A DNA stretch of 64,000 nucleotides from Botryotinia globosa. Its lineage: Eukaryota; Ascomycota; Leotiomycetes; Helotiales; Sclerotiniaceae. The stretch lies in contig RCSZ01000002.1 of the NCBI GenBank assembly GCA_014898425.1, forward strand, positions 2,790,001 through 2,854,000, written 5' to 3'. Positions 33,130-46,537 of this stretch are shown one piece after another. Each line of letters begins with the position of its first letter. The first letter of the stretch is position 1. Below the pieces are notes generated by a model that was not told the DNA's origin, did not search any database, and worked only from the letters and a program-made list of their open reading frames with translations. The translations under genes were made by a program, and so were the position numbers.

Positions 33130-34633
33130 TCAATACGACATCAAAAAACTATTCACACTCTGCAGCGTTGCACGACTCGGATTCGCATCTGGCATCGACG
33201 TAGAAATCCAGGTTAATCTCTGACGAATGAAATCTTTATTCACCGACGCATCTTCTTTCTCTTCTTCTCCGCGCGCAACTTTCAAATCCCCGTCATCGGC
33301 GAAATACAGACAGAGAAGAGCAAGTGCGACACCGATTGAGAGATCGTGTCCAGTCTCGCATGCGATGATGATTTGTATAGATGGGGTTGAAGATTTGTTC
33401 GCAGAAGATGTATGGAGGCATTCGAGGACGAAGGAAGAAATGGTTGGGAGAGCGGCGCGGAGATTCTTGCTGCCGACTTTTTTTGCGCCGAGTCCGATGT
33501 CCAGACGGGAGGGAGAGGCGTGCCATGTATCTTTCGGTGTGACTTTTGGTGAGAGGACGATGGTGCAGGTACTGGTATTTGTGTTTGGGGGTAGAAGCGC
33601 ATCGATAGTCGAGATGGAGAGACAGGAAGTTGGTTTTACGATGCGCAGTTTATCGTTCGATCGGAGCGATGAACTTGTTTGCTGTATTAAAGTTCCAATG
33701 AGTCCAGGTAAATCCTCTTCTGATGTCTCGAATAAGATTTCTTGATTTGTCCAGAAAATAGGAGGAGTGAGTCCATGAGCCCAGTTTTCTGTATCATCAC
33801 CTGCTCCTTGTATATAACCACCCTCACTAATTTCTCCGCCCGAGACCCTGCGCGAAACCGTACAGCAAACAACTGGATGGAAGTCTTCAAAAATCTCGCT
33901 TGTTTCCGAGATTTGAGACTCGGGAGTCACCCAAATGGGCCTGATGGGTTTCTGAATCTTCTCTCGGAAAGATGCAATAGGGAGATTGAGAGTTTGAAAT
34001 GCTTGCACAAATTGAGGAATCAGATTGGCCATTTGGGCTTGCTCGGAATCGGAAACTACTTGTGGTGGAGCGTAGAGCTTATGAGCGGTTGGAATGTCAG
34101 GAAAGAAAACCCGGTTTAGTACACAACACCATATTGGGATTGTCTTGCTCAATGCATCAGGCATGCCTTTTCTGCATTAGTATACTTGGAGCGAAATATA
34201 GAATCTAAGAAGTAACTAACGCTTTCCACGCCTAGTAGAATCTACGATAATACATCTGCATGGAGCTTTCAGCCTATACTCTATGGAAATTTTACTCGAG
34301 TACAAACCCATCATGTTTACCAATTGTCTCTAACAGATGTAGATTCAATCTTCGGGAGCTGAATTTCCAGACTCCGGTATGCCCATCGGTACTTTTGAAG
34401 TATGCACTTCCTTCTTTCTTGCTGGGATCAATATACCAGCTCCCACATCTCTCATTTGCTATAAGTGGTCTATTGTATGCATTTGCGACCGACTGGGCGA
34501 ATTCCGCGTCTTCGAGAATTGATCGAAGCCGGTTATGTATGGATAAAGTACTTCTTTTGATTTCACCCAGAGTCTTTGAGAAGTTGTGATTTGCTTGCTC
34601 ATTGAAAACAATATCCGCCACTGTTAAAGGCAT
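33130..34633 (-). CDS. RIT1: initiator tRNA 2'-O-ribosyl phosphate transferase
   Basis: Three exons, 34633-34308, 34255-34221 and 34166-33130, give 465 residues, with 52- and 54-bp introns. The 35-nt middle exon encodes GCIIVDSTRRGKR, a conserved Rit1 stretch. The N-terminus contains RSILEDAEFAQSVANAYNRP and ERCGSWYIDP. Exon 3 begins MPDALSKTIPIWCCVLNR and includes GGYIQGAGDDTENWAHGLTP. The family uses phosphoribosyl pyrophosphate to modify A64 of initiator tRNA-Met, keeping it out of elongation. The C-terminal part resembles a dual-specificity phosphatase-like fold, with ACETGHDLSIGVALALLCLY at about 384-403 in place of a catalytic P-loop. Identification is firm. Confidence 0.93.
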
Positions 34634-36800
34634 TTTAAATATCAGCTACTTAGCTGTATGTCGAGAAACCCAGCTTAGATTTCAATATGTTGGAGGAAGG
34701 AGAGGTATCAAATTGTGTATTCTCGAACCTCAAAAATTCTGGTGGGGGTTTTATTAATTTGGGCGGTGAGATGTGGCAAAATTAAAGAGTGAATCTCACA
34801 CGATTCCCAAAGCCGGGAATAAACTCTTCAAAATGCCCTTATTTCCAAACGATGTAGTTTGATTCCCAATTCGGATCGATGAGGATTGAAACTCTCGGGG
34901 GATTCCATAGATGTGCAACAAATGAGTTGAGAATGCAGTGTTTGCCGCTTCCTGGCAAAGCAATTTCCAACCACATCAGCGCTGAGTGCACAATCCATCT
35001 GCCAAGAAGTTATAGCGTTTACCGGACAATATTCATCATCGGATTTCACCAAATCTTACATTCTAGATCTTGTGCATTGGTTGTACACGCGACACATTTT
35101 CGAATAAATTTCCAGTACTGGAGAATGTTGGAATGCAGTTTCGGTCGATCACATCAAAGTCTTGAATGCTAGGAATTAAAAGGATGCTCATAGATTGGTT
35201 TCTTTTGGAGGAGATGATTGAATTCGTGGTGCATACTCCCCTCCCCGTTCACCGGGAGCCCAAACAACCTGACTCGCGCGCCTCGTGTTTGAATTCTTGA
35301 ATAGCATTGGATAGGGAAATTTTCTAAATGCCGGGACGTCTAAATAGCTAGATGCAGTATCATGAAATTGTGTTGATCATGAAATAAGCGATCTTGTTGT
35401 TGGGCTCGGCTTACATTACCGATGTGGCCAAGATGGGAATTGTTTTTGGGAGCAGCATATAGTCAGACATGTGTTGTTCGGTTATTAGATGAGAGGAGAT
35501 ATAATACCATCTACTATGGGGAAAGCGCCAGGTGGAAAATGTCCGACCCTGTGCATACCTAGGTAACTTTAGTATCATGTAGGTAGGGTCTCCTGCACCC
35601 GCAAAGACTCAGCCTAGTATGATGACTAATCCATTGTGCCTGAAGAGTGTACCACCAGCTCATGCGATCTTCGACTAGAAAGGGGAAGGCGACACATTTA
35701 ACGGATGGGCCTGCCATATAAACATTGATAGACGAGGTGGACGAGATCAGCGATCTGTGGAGTCCCCTATTCGGCTTCATGCGCGAAAGACTTGGAGATT
35801 ATGGTACTTCGTGAAGCAATTTGTCGAGAGCACAGCATGATATTCCAGCGATGTGATATGTATCGCCAGCTGGTCTCGCTGGAGCTGCTGGATATTAACA
35901 AGATCATCTTCGGCTGTTGAGGAGACTACCCCTTCAACCGCCTGTCGGTAATGTTGAGCTCAACAGCAGAATTTCTACCACTTTAATTATCAGAATCGAC
36001 GGTCACAAGATCAATAAAACAACCTTGAGGTTGGGTTGTTTACGCACTGGACCTTACAACTACTGTAGGTAAATGATTTCCCAGCTTGAATGGGCATTCT
36101 GCAGCAGCTGGAAGGACTCCCAAGCCATTCTATGGAGTCTGATAAATCTATCACGCATAGCGGTACCGGAAATCAGGATCCGACGAGTACGGTAGTATCA
36201 GCGTGGGGGGTCCATTTATTGCAGATGCAAGAAGTTGATCAAAAGAAATGTACGAAGAGAGATGAACATCTGTTTATCTGATCTTTTGAAGAATATCTTC
36301 TCCTGGACACAAGGTGTTCCGAGTAGCCGTAAGCGAGTAGGTGAAGAGAGGACCTCGAGTACCTAGGATGTTGTTGGGTTGGTTGTGTTTGAAGTGAAGT
36401 AGAACTTAATTAGAAGTGAAAGATCTCGGGCCGTCAATGTGATTATCAATGTGGGGAGTGGATGGAGTGGATGGAGTGGATGGAGTGGATGGAGCGAATG
36501 GAGCGAATGGAGCGAATGGAGCGGGAGAGTGGGGTTTTCGGTGGAGAACATTCTCACCGCCAAGGGGTGAAGCTTGGCAGAAAAAAGATGAATAAACCAA
36601 TCAAAGAGATTCTTTGTATTAGATGGCTGGGATTAGCGAGTGACGTACGAAGTATGTTTTTTTTGGCTCTCCAGCTGTGCTCACTGCCGACTGATGCAAG
36701 ATTTTATACCGGTACGTACCTACTCTTTTCCATACCGACCATGACATGAGATGTGCAAGATGTACAAGATGTATGTGGTATTATGTATATATGGTATGTA
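34634..36800. other. intergenic, no gene supported
   Basis: 2.2 kb upstream of RIT1. Short frames (34879-35172, 36090-36281) show no motifs. A 9-bp tandem array at about 36453-36527 (units GGAGTGGAT then GGAGCGAAT) is the only structured sequence before the MITE. Confidence 0.45.
36453..36527. repeat. 9-bp tandem repeat in two variants
   Basis: About eight copies of a 9-bp unit. The first block is GGAGTGGAT and the second block GGAGCGAAT, so a sequence change has spread through part of the array. The unit is divisible by three, so it produces repetitive open frames. Confidence 0.9.
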
Positions 36801-37286
36801 CTCGGCGAAATAATTGAAGATGTATAGTACAAACTAGAATTAACTATAAACTCACAAATTGAAATCAAACAAATTGAACTTGATTTATATTTATTTATTT
36901 TAAGGATTTCAAATATAAAAATTCAAAAATTCAAATCATTTTTTTTAAATTTCAATCTTTAATAACTTTCTTATATCAAAAAATTAAAAAGAAATCTTTT
37001 CAATACACAAAACTTTATATGATTCCTAATAAAATATTAAAATCCAAAAATATATAATTAAAATTTGAAAAAGATATAAAAGATATAAGAAATTTAAGAA
37101 ATTGCATTTATTTTTATTAATTTATTAATTTTAATATAATATTTCTTTTTGATTATTCATTTAAATTATTGAAAACTTTCTAAATATATAAAAATTATAT
37201 TTTAAAATTATATAAATTTAATAAAGATTTAGAGAAATTATAAGCAATTTTAATATGTACTATGTATCTTTAATTATTTTGCCGAG
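36801..37286. mobile_element. second MITE-like element with about 34-bp imperfect inverted repeats
   Basis: The left end begins CTCGGCGAAATAATTG (36801) and the right end finishes with the near reverse complement, ending GCCGAG (37286). The ends differ only by transitions over about 30 bp. TA dinucleotides flank both sides (36799-36800, 37287-37288). The 486-bp interior is extremely AT-rich and non-coding. The family is different from the element at 6746. The G/A-type differences between the ends are compatible with repeat-induced point mutation. Confidence 0.82.
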
Positions 37287-37416
37287 TACGATATAGCAAA
37301 ATCATCCTTGCCTTCCATCTAGACAGCATCCAATCAAAATTTATCTATTAATCTTTCACTTTAGTCCTATGAATGTTTATTGACTTTTTCCTTTTCCTTT
37401 CACATATAATAACAAC

Positions 37417-38307
<891 letters not shown>

Positions 38308-41300
38308 ATGGCTTGGGATCACCTCTCCATCAACAAACCTCATTTGGTGTATATAATTTTGGGTGGCTTCACCTCATTGTTTATGCTGTGTTCCTCCTTC
38401 ATCAAGGAGCGCATGTATATCGGTGAAGCCACTGTCGCCACGATTTGTGGTATCATCTTTGGACCACATGCCGCCAATTTGATCGATCCCGACACTTGGG
38501 GCAACACCGATCAGATCACTCTAGAATTCTCACGAATTGTCCTCGTTGTGCAATGTTTTGCCGTCGGGGTCGAATTGCCTAGGCATTACATGGAAAAACA
38601 TTGGAGGAGTGTAGTCTTTCTCTTGTTACCTGTGATGACCTTTGGATGGTTGATCACAAGTCTTTTCATTTGGTGGTTGATCCCGCCGCTAAACTGGCTG
38701 CAGGGACTTTGTGTTGCAGCCTGTGTGACGGCGACAGATCCTGTACTCGCTAGTTCGGTGGTTGGAAAAGGAAAATTCGCAAAACGAGTACCGAAACATT
38801 TGAGAGATCTTCTATCTGCCGAATCAGGGTGTAACGATGGAATGGCATTCCCATTTATCTACCTTTCCTTATATTTGATTCGATTTCACCTCAATGCGAA
38901 AGAAGTCACATTCGATTTCATTGTCATAACCGTTCTTTACGAGTGTGTGTTTGGCGCAATTTATGGTTTCGTTGTCGGATACATTGGCAGGCACGGAATC
39001 AAATATGCGGAAAGACACGATCTGGTCGACAGAGAGAGTTTTCTCGTGTTCTACTTCGTCCTTGCTCTATTCTGTGCAGGTTCAGGGAGTATCCTTGGAG
39101 TTGATGATCTCCTTGTCGGGTTTGCGGCTGGCGTTGGTTTCTCGAACGACGGTTGGTTTACCCAGAAAACAGAAGAATCTCATGTTTCCAACGTCATAGA
39201 TCTCCTTATCAATTTGGCATATTTTGTTTACCTTGGTACAATTATTCCGTGGGAACAGTACAATGATATGGAAATCGGAACTTCACCATGGAGGCTCGCT
39301 GTCATCGCTATCTTGGTCATTTTCTTTCGACGAATACCCATTATGATGGCACTAAAACCTCTGATACCCGACATAAAAACTTGGCGAGAAGCTCTGTTTG
39401 CTGGCCACTTCGGACCTATTGGAGTGGGTGCTATCTTTGTTGCTATTCTTGCGAGAGCCGAGCTTGAGACTGACACTACAACTCCATTAACTGAGTACCC
39501 TGACCGAGATGCACCGAACTGGGAATTGGTAACGGTAATTTGGCCAATTGTAACCTTTCTTGTTATTTCCTCGATCATCGTGCATGGATCCTCTATTGCC
39601 GTCTTTACCCTAGGCAAACATATCAATACCCTGACACTAACAATGTCATACACTCAAGCTGGGGACGATGGACCCTCTTGGATGAATCGTCTCCCTCGTA
39701 TCTCATCGATTTCGAGATCTCAAGCTAAGACAGCAGGCTCGGAGACTGACGGCGAGGATATGAGACTGGATGAGTTACCACCAGGTACCCTGCCACCCGC
39801 AGGAGGAATTCCTGGAGGCTTCTTGCGCCGCCAAAAGGAGGAGGATAATCCAAGTCGCGCCAACAGTCGTCCTTCTTCAGTAATTCCGCGACGCAGAAAG
39901 AAGAAGTGGGACGATGGAGTAGGACCAGGTGGTCCTATCAGCGAGTCGGCCATTTATCCTGCTCGACGAAGTCGCGACTACTCAACTGGACATACATCTG
40001 ATACATTAACGCCCGGCGGATCTTCGCCTGATAACGAGAAAGCAAACATTGATGACGAGTCAAATGAAGGTGAACTTGGAGAAGTCCAACACGATCCGGA
40101 GATGGAAGAAATCATGCATCATGGCGAGAAGCAAAAGCGACACGATGAGCACATGTCGGACGCTCAACGCAATCCTGACAAGGCGGAGATCTTTGATGAA
40201 GGTGATCATATCATAATCGAAAATGAAGACGGCGATGTATTGAAAACCCTAAAAAGTCCAGAAGCTGGAACCCCCAAGGAAGAACTTGAGAATATCGAAA
40301 AGGAGATCAAGCAAGGGCCAGAGAAAGCCTATAAAAAGTTTGGCAAGTTCATGGGTGTTTGGAGGAACAAAGACGAGGCCAAGGAGCATATCGAAGGAGA
40401 AGGTTCAAAGGGGAAGAAAGGAAAGGAGCCTCACAAGACTCGAGGTCCAGCATTGGCTTATCAGTATGGTAGATCTGTAAGACTATCTTTTTCCCTCTAG
40501 GTTGATACGATCCAGTCACTAATGAATTTATAGATCATTGTTGAAGATGAAGATGGAGAAGTCGTCAAAACATACGAGTTACCGCCCGACCCTAACAGCA
40601 AAGCCCCTAAGTCCGGCGAACCTAATGCTGTTCGCCAAGGAATACACCGTATGGGTACATGGACAGGACTTGGTGGCCACAAGGCAGACAACTCTACAAA
40701 GACAGATGCTACAAGTGCAGAACCAGTCCGACAAGGCATAACTCGAATGGGCACATGGAATTTCGGCAAGAATACACCAAACACTGAAAACAAAGAAGCT
40801 GAAGAAGAAGATGATGACCGTCGTATTCGATTCACTATCGGAGGAGCAGGACGCCGCCTAACTAAGGAAGATTTCTTGAAGGAAATTCAAGGTTTAGACC
40901 CTAAAGCAAGATGTGAGATTGTCGAAGAAAGTGATGCACCCAGGGCGATGAAGGACTTGGCAAAGAGAGACGCCAGTGATAAAACACAAGGAAGCTCCCG
41001 GTTGTTTGAAGCTCAAAACACGCAACTTGCTGCTGGTGCGCAAACTGCGCGAGTGGTTGGAAAACAAATGGCCAAGTCACAGGGCGCGAAAATTGACCCA
41101 GTTAAAGAAAGCAGTGAAACAGGAAGCAGCAAGAATGAAGTGCCTGAGACGGCTGCAGAAAGGAGACGAAGACATGATGCTTTGAAAGGAGTAGAGGAAG
41201 ATGAAGAGACAGACGAAGCTAGAGGGCGGGGGAGGGGACGTGGACGTTCTCCTAGTCGTGGCGGCAACGGTCCAGAAGAAAAAGAAACGCCAGCAGAAAA

Positions 41301-41436
41301 GCGAAGACGGGAAGCCGCTCTCGGAGAAAGCGTACAGAGCGATAGTGATGATGATGATACTCCGCGAGTGCCACCACCAGCAGTACGCAGCAGGGGTATC
41401 AGATTTGCGCAGAGTCCTGTGAGAGGAAAGAAGTAG
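38308..41436 (+). CDS. NHA1: plasma-membrane Na+(K+)/H+ antiporter
   Basis: Two exons, 38308-40476 and 40534-41436 (57-bp intron), give 1023 residues, close to yeast Nha1 (985). About 12 membrane segments fill residues 10-440. The ion-binding region carries CVTATDPVLASSVVGKGKF (about 138-156) and SAESGCNDGMAFPF (about 171-184), whose adjacent Asn-Asp is typical of the family. The remaining 580 residues form a hydrophilic, charged cytosolic tail. Nha1-type proteins export Na+ and K+ in exchange for protons and set salt tolerance and pH. The tail has internal duplications: IIIENEDGDVLKT (about 633) and IIVEDEDGEVVKT (about 724), each followed by an MGxW segment. The intron sits exactly at the second copy. 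The tail ends in a basic, RG-rich stretch. Confidence 0.95.
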
Positions 41437-42102
41437 TTATGGATATATTATGTACATGCTGGTGGATTTTTGATGTTTTTCAAGAGGAGTTGATCTCATG
41501 CTATCATGTTGTTGGGGGAAAGATCACGGATATAGTTGATAATGTTGCTACGAAAATCTTGACATGATGATACCTACGTAGATGAGCAAACTGGCATTTT
41601 CGAAATCATGATTGTTGGGTGTTGGGTAATTTTGAATGGGTGGTCATACATAGCATATGGGTTAATGTCATAAAATGGTAGAATATTGATTAGATTGATA
41701 GTTATGGGTGATGTGAAAAAAGATGTGTTCGACTATGACATGCATCTATCTGTGTTACTTTGAGGATGTGGTTGGTCTTAATTTGAGGTTATACTCGGAG
41801 TGACGGTGACTCTACATAGTATTCTATCCATTATTATCTACATTTCATCCAGTAGATTCGATCTCTTTTTGAAAAATTTCGACGAAAGTTTGTTGTCGTC
41901 ATTGATGGACAAGGATACCTTTGACCAATGAGGATCGTTATCAATTTTATTGGACCCCCACGCGCCTCTTAAATTGCCGAGCAAGTTGAACGAAGATTCA
42001 TGCGAATTTCGCCTCCAAAAGTTTCATGCTATCAACAACTAGCCACACCTTTCTAAGAATACAGACTGATATCGATTTACGAATAGTCGCCATCTTACAA
42101 TC
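41437..42102. other. intergenic, NHA1 to FZO1
   Basis: 666 bp with the 3' flank of NHA1 and the promoter of FZO1. Nothing else recognised. Confidence 0.6.
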
Positions 42103-44929
42103 ATGAGTCAAAATAATAGAAAAGGAAAGGGAAAGGGTAGAGGTGGACAAGCAGGTTCGGGCGACAATTCTAATAGCAATACTCCCAATGGTGGTCGACC
42201 ACAATATATGACTGTTGGACCTGGAAGTGCACCGGAAAGTGCTGCAAGACTACAAGCGCTCCTTGACAATGACTCTGGGTATGGGGGTAGTGTGGCTGGC
42301 GAAAGCTCGAACGGGATTCCATCATGGAATCCTACACTGACACCGGATAGACCTACTCCTCCACCCTCTTCCCTCCCTCGAGGACAATCGAACGAAGTTT
42401 CTGAAAACGAGAGACGGTCGCAGGCAAATGCAATACATCAACTATGGTATAATCAACATCGGGTCACTCTCGGTAGATCAATCAATCGTGTGGTGGAAAC
42501 TTTGAAGTCGTTGCAGGAAATGAACGCACAATGGCCAGCAATCTACCCCTCAGTTCAGCGCGAAGAATCTCAACATCATCGACAGGATCCACGGCCAGGT
42601 TTGGTACATACGCAAACTGGTATCAGGCCATCAACACCTGAACCTCGTCCGGGACAAGTGCGACGTGCTATGACATCTATTGGCGAGGGTAGCAGCAATG
42701 CGGAGTCGAGTCAAGCTGCAGAATCAAGATCAACTCCGGAACCCCGACTTGTAACACCACAGATCGCACAGGAGTTTTCTATCTTAAAGTTGGATTTGAA
42801 ATTGGGATCCTTACATCAAACCGAGTTGGTACATTCTTTGGAAAAGGCCTCGATCGCATCTCTTCTTGATGGAAAAATTAGTTCGAGCATAAACCATTTA
42901 CTCTCACTACGAGAACGGATCGAAGATTCTTCGAGTAAGGTCCTAGTGACGGGAGATTTAAACACTGGAAAATCGACATTCTGCAATGCACTTCTGCGAC
43001 GAAAGATTTTACCAGAGGATCAACAACCTTGTACGAGCATATTCTGTGAGGTTTTGGATGCGAGAGAAAATGGAGGAATCGAAGAAGTACATGCGGTACA
43101 CAAGGAAACCATCTACGACCGACATGACGAAAGCACTTTTGACGTTTACACAATTCAAGATCTGGAACAGCTCGTCCTTGACAATGATACTTACACACAA
43201 TGCAAAGTCTACGTCAAGGATGTACGCACAATCGACGAGTCTCTACTGAATAACGGAGTGGTGGATATTGCAATCATTGATGCGCCTGGTCTCAACTTGG
43301 ATACTACGAAAACAACTGCGGTGTTTGCTCGGCAGGAAGAAATTGATGTAGTCGTCTTCGTTGTCTCGGCGGCCAACCACTTCACACAAACTGCGCGAGA
43401 ATTTATTTGGGCGGCAGCGGCGGAAAAAGCATATATTTTCATGGTTGTCAATGGATATGATAACATTAGAGATAAGGAACGATGCCAAAAAATGATTTTG
43501 GAGCAAATCCAAGGTCTAAGTCCTAGAACTTTTAAGGAATCCTCTGAACTCGTTCATTTCGTATCGAGTAACGCTATTCCTACTGCTGCACTCGGCCCTC
43601 CTGGTCCACCGGGTGGAAGTGGTGGCGGAAGCGGTAGTTCTAGTGGAGGTAGCGGTGATGGACCGGATTTCGATGATGGCTCAGATCCGAAAGGGAAGGG
43701 CAAGGGCAAGGACAAGGAAAAGATTAGAGACTTTGAGATTCTTGAACAGTCACTGCGTCGATTTGTTCTCGAGAAGCGAGCTAGATCCAAGTTGGCTCCA
43801 GCAAAGACTTACTTACTTAATGTTTTAAGTGATATTCAAAGTCTTGCCACCGTCAATGCAGAGGTTGCACAATCCGAATTGGATCGTGTCACCAAGGAAT
43901 TAGCAGATATCGAACCGATGCTCGAGGCTTCTCAAAAGGCAAAGGCCGAAGTCAGCGATGACATTGACCGAACTATTGATGCAACATGCAAGAGTATTTA
44001 CGATTACACCCGCTCGACGCTCAACGACACAATAGCTAGAACAGCTGATGGTGATCTTGGCATTCCATATCCAGGACTCTTCGGTGCTTTCCAGTATGCC
44101 GATGACATCAAGGAAGCTATTATGTCCGAAATATCTGCCACAGTCTCCGCTTGTGAAGAACATGCACGTCGCAAGACAGTTGATGGCGTAACACAGATCA
44201 AGCAACTTGGCATCTTACATCTTGGTGATGAGTATACAGACTTGAGCTTCAGAAGCGACATCATGTTCAAGCGCAAGCGTGATATTCTTGCCAAGCATCT
44301 TGACATTGAGACTGAGATATGGGATTTCTTTGATTTCTCTACTCTATTTCAACGACAAGAGAAGATGGCTGGAACTGGTATGGCAATGACTGTTGCCACT
44401 GTCCTTGGTAGTCGTGCAATTGGCGGATTCGGATGGGTTGATAGTGCTCTGTCTGCCGCAAAGATTATGGGTAACAACAATTTGCGTAGATTGATCGTGC
44501 CAGGAATATTAGCAGGAGGTATGTTTTGACTGATTCTACCTTGTATATTCTTACTAAATTTTTCTAGCTATCGCCGCAGCTTATTACGTCCTGAACCAAA
44601 TTCCCCAGTCGCTTCCCCACCGCCTCTCCTCCAAGATCTCTACTCAACTTTCCGCAATTGATTACGTACACTCCAACAGTGATCGCATCTCATCATCAGT
44701 ACGCAAGGTTCTTCGATTCCCTGCCGATAATCTTCGAGTTGGTCTTCAACGTTCAGTTGAACAACTTGGTACCAAGCGTGAAGAGACCAGAAAGATCAGG
44801 GGTGAAAGTGAAGTTGCTAGGAAATATTTTGGCAACTTGGTCAACAAAAGTGCGGAAATCAGAAATAATGTCGAGAGTGTGGATTTGGAGGGACCAGCTC
44901 CAGGAGTGGCCGCTGCATACGATGCTTAG
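42103..44929 (+). CDS. FZO1: mitofusin, mitochondrial outer-membrane fusion GTPase
   Basis: Two exons, 42103-44518 and 44568-44929 (49-bp GT-AG intron), give 925 residues. A low-complexity N-terminus (Gly/Lys/Ser-rich, 1-200) precedes the first heptad region and the dynamin-type GTPase: P-loop GDLNTGKST at about 285-293, switch Thr in QPCTSIF, and DAPG at about 394-397. A Gly/Ser-rich insertion (about 503-530) lies in the GTPase domain. Two hydrophobic segments near the C-terminus (MAMTVATVLGSRAIGGFG region, and IVPGILAGAIAAAYYVL spanning the intron) anchor the protein in the outer membrane. A C-terminal heptad region follows and the chain ends DLEGPAPGVAAAYDA. Fzo1 drives outer-membrane fusion through GTP hydrolysis. 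Order and length match fungal Fzo1. Confidence 0.95.
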
Positions 44930-45669
44930 ATTCTTTGTTATACCCCAATATCTCTTTTTCTTCTTATGCGTCGATGACTGCTTTCTCAGATGAATCAAAA
45001 ATGGCGTTTTCTGAGCAATTTATTTTTAAAGACAATTAGGGATGATGGATTGGTGGAACAGGTGATGATGGATGGGTGGTGATGTGGAAAATGGAAATAT
45101 GAGTGGCGTTGGTCGTAAGCTTTAGGATTGATTGTATGGCGTACCTAGCTACCTCGGACTCCCCTCTCCACTTACTTTACTCAGTAGAAAACAACAGAAA
45201 GTAATATCATATATTATAAATGTCATATGTGAGATGTGCGTTTGTATTCCTACCTCGGATGAGCTTGTTGTCAGGCCCTCCATATATCAGCTTATGGTGG
45301 TGAGCTTTCTAGATAGGTGAAATTCCCGGTGAGATTTTTCCAAATGGTCTGTGACTTTACGAAACTTATTAACTTCAGTGCTCATAGCCCATAGATTACT
45401 CCCAGTGAGCATGTCTCCAGACTCCAGTTGCATCAAACGAGGAGTACAGTAATATGGGCCTTAAATATCAGGGTACAATTTAGCCACGGCTGCTAAGATC
45501 CAAGGCTACGATTCTGGAAACGAAGCCGAACCATTACTACATGACATGACGACTTGCGCGGCTGCATCGAACACACACCATCATATAATCCAAATTAATT
45601 CACCAACCTTCCCACCATTCTCCAATTCCCTTCTACCTTCAATCCCAATCAACACATTCAATCGCAACC
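44930..45669. other. intergenic, FZO1 to VPS2
   Basis: 740 bp with no supported frame or repeat. Confidence 0.6.
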
Positions 45670-46537
45670 ATGAATGTATGTACCCCCCGTCTCATCACGC
45701 TCACGCCCCCCACTAACCATCCCCCATCCAGATCGTCGAATGGGCATTTGGCAAGCGCATGACGCCTGCGGAGCGACTGCGCAAACATCAGCGGTCGCTG
45801 GAAAAAACACAACGGGAGCTCGATCGCGAGCGCACGAAGTTGGAGAACCAGGAAAAGAAATTGATTCAGGAGATTAAAAAGAGTGCGAAGAATGGACAGA
45901 TGGGGGCGGCGAAGATTCAGGCAAAGGATTTGGTTAGGACTAGGAGATATGTGGAGAAGTTTTATAGTATGAGGACGCAGTTGCAGGCGATTAGTTTGAG
46001 GATACAGGTATGTGGTTTTTTTGTTCTTGTTTTTTGGGTTGGGAGGAGGGCTTGGAGAGGAGGGGGAAAGGAGGGGATGGGGAATGGGGAGATAGTGATT
46101 GAGAGAGAGTGTGTACTGATTTACTGAAATAGACGGTACGAACCAACGAACAAATGATGCAAGCCATGAAAGGCGCAACCGGCGTTCTAGGCAGCATGAA
46201 CCGCAGCATGAATCTCCCCGCGCTCCAAAGAATCGCGATGGAATTCGAAAAGGAAAATGATATTATGGATCAGCGACAAGAGATGATGGATGATGCGATC
46301 GATGATGTCACGGGACTGGAAGATGAGGAAGAGGGAGAAGAAGTCGTCGAACAGGTTTTGGAGGAAATTGGAATCGATTTGAAAGCGGCGATGGGGGAGA
46401 CGCCCCAGGGATTGCAGAGTCAGACGGTGGCGGAGGGGAGGGTTGCTCAGGCCGTTGGGGGTGGTGGGGGTGTTGGGGCGGCGGATCCGGGAGATGATGA
46501 TTTGCAGGCGAGATTGGATAGTTTGAGGAGGGATTGA
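45670..46537 (+). CDS. VPS2: ESCRT-III subunit Vps2 (Did4/CHMP2)
   Basis: Three exons, 45670-45675, 45732-46007 and 46133-46537, give 228 residues. The first exon encodes only Met-Asn; splicing gives MNIVEWAFGKRMTPAERLRK, the conserved Vps2 start. A basic helical hairpin (about 15-95, EKTQRELDRERTKLENQEKK and onward) is followed by MNLPALQRIAMEFEKENDIM and an acidic region. The C-terminus LQARLDSLRRD is a MIM1-type motif that binds the MIT domain of Vps4. Vps2 acts with Vps24 on the endosome to cap Snf7 filaments and recruit Vps4 for membrane scission and disassembly. A Gly-rich insert (about 197-205) precedes the MIM1. Length matches the family. Confidence 0.95.

Noticed and set aside
33227..33745. 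172-codon plus-strand frame
   Set aside because: It is antisense to exon 3 of RIT1.
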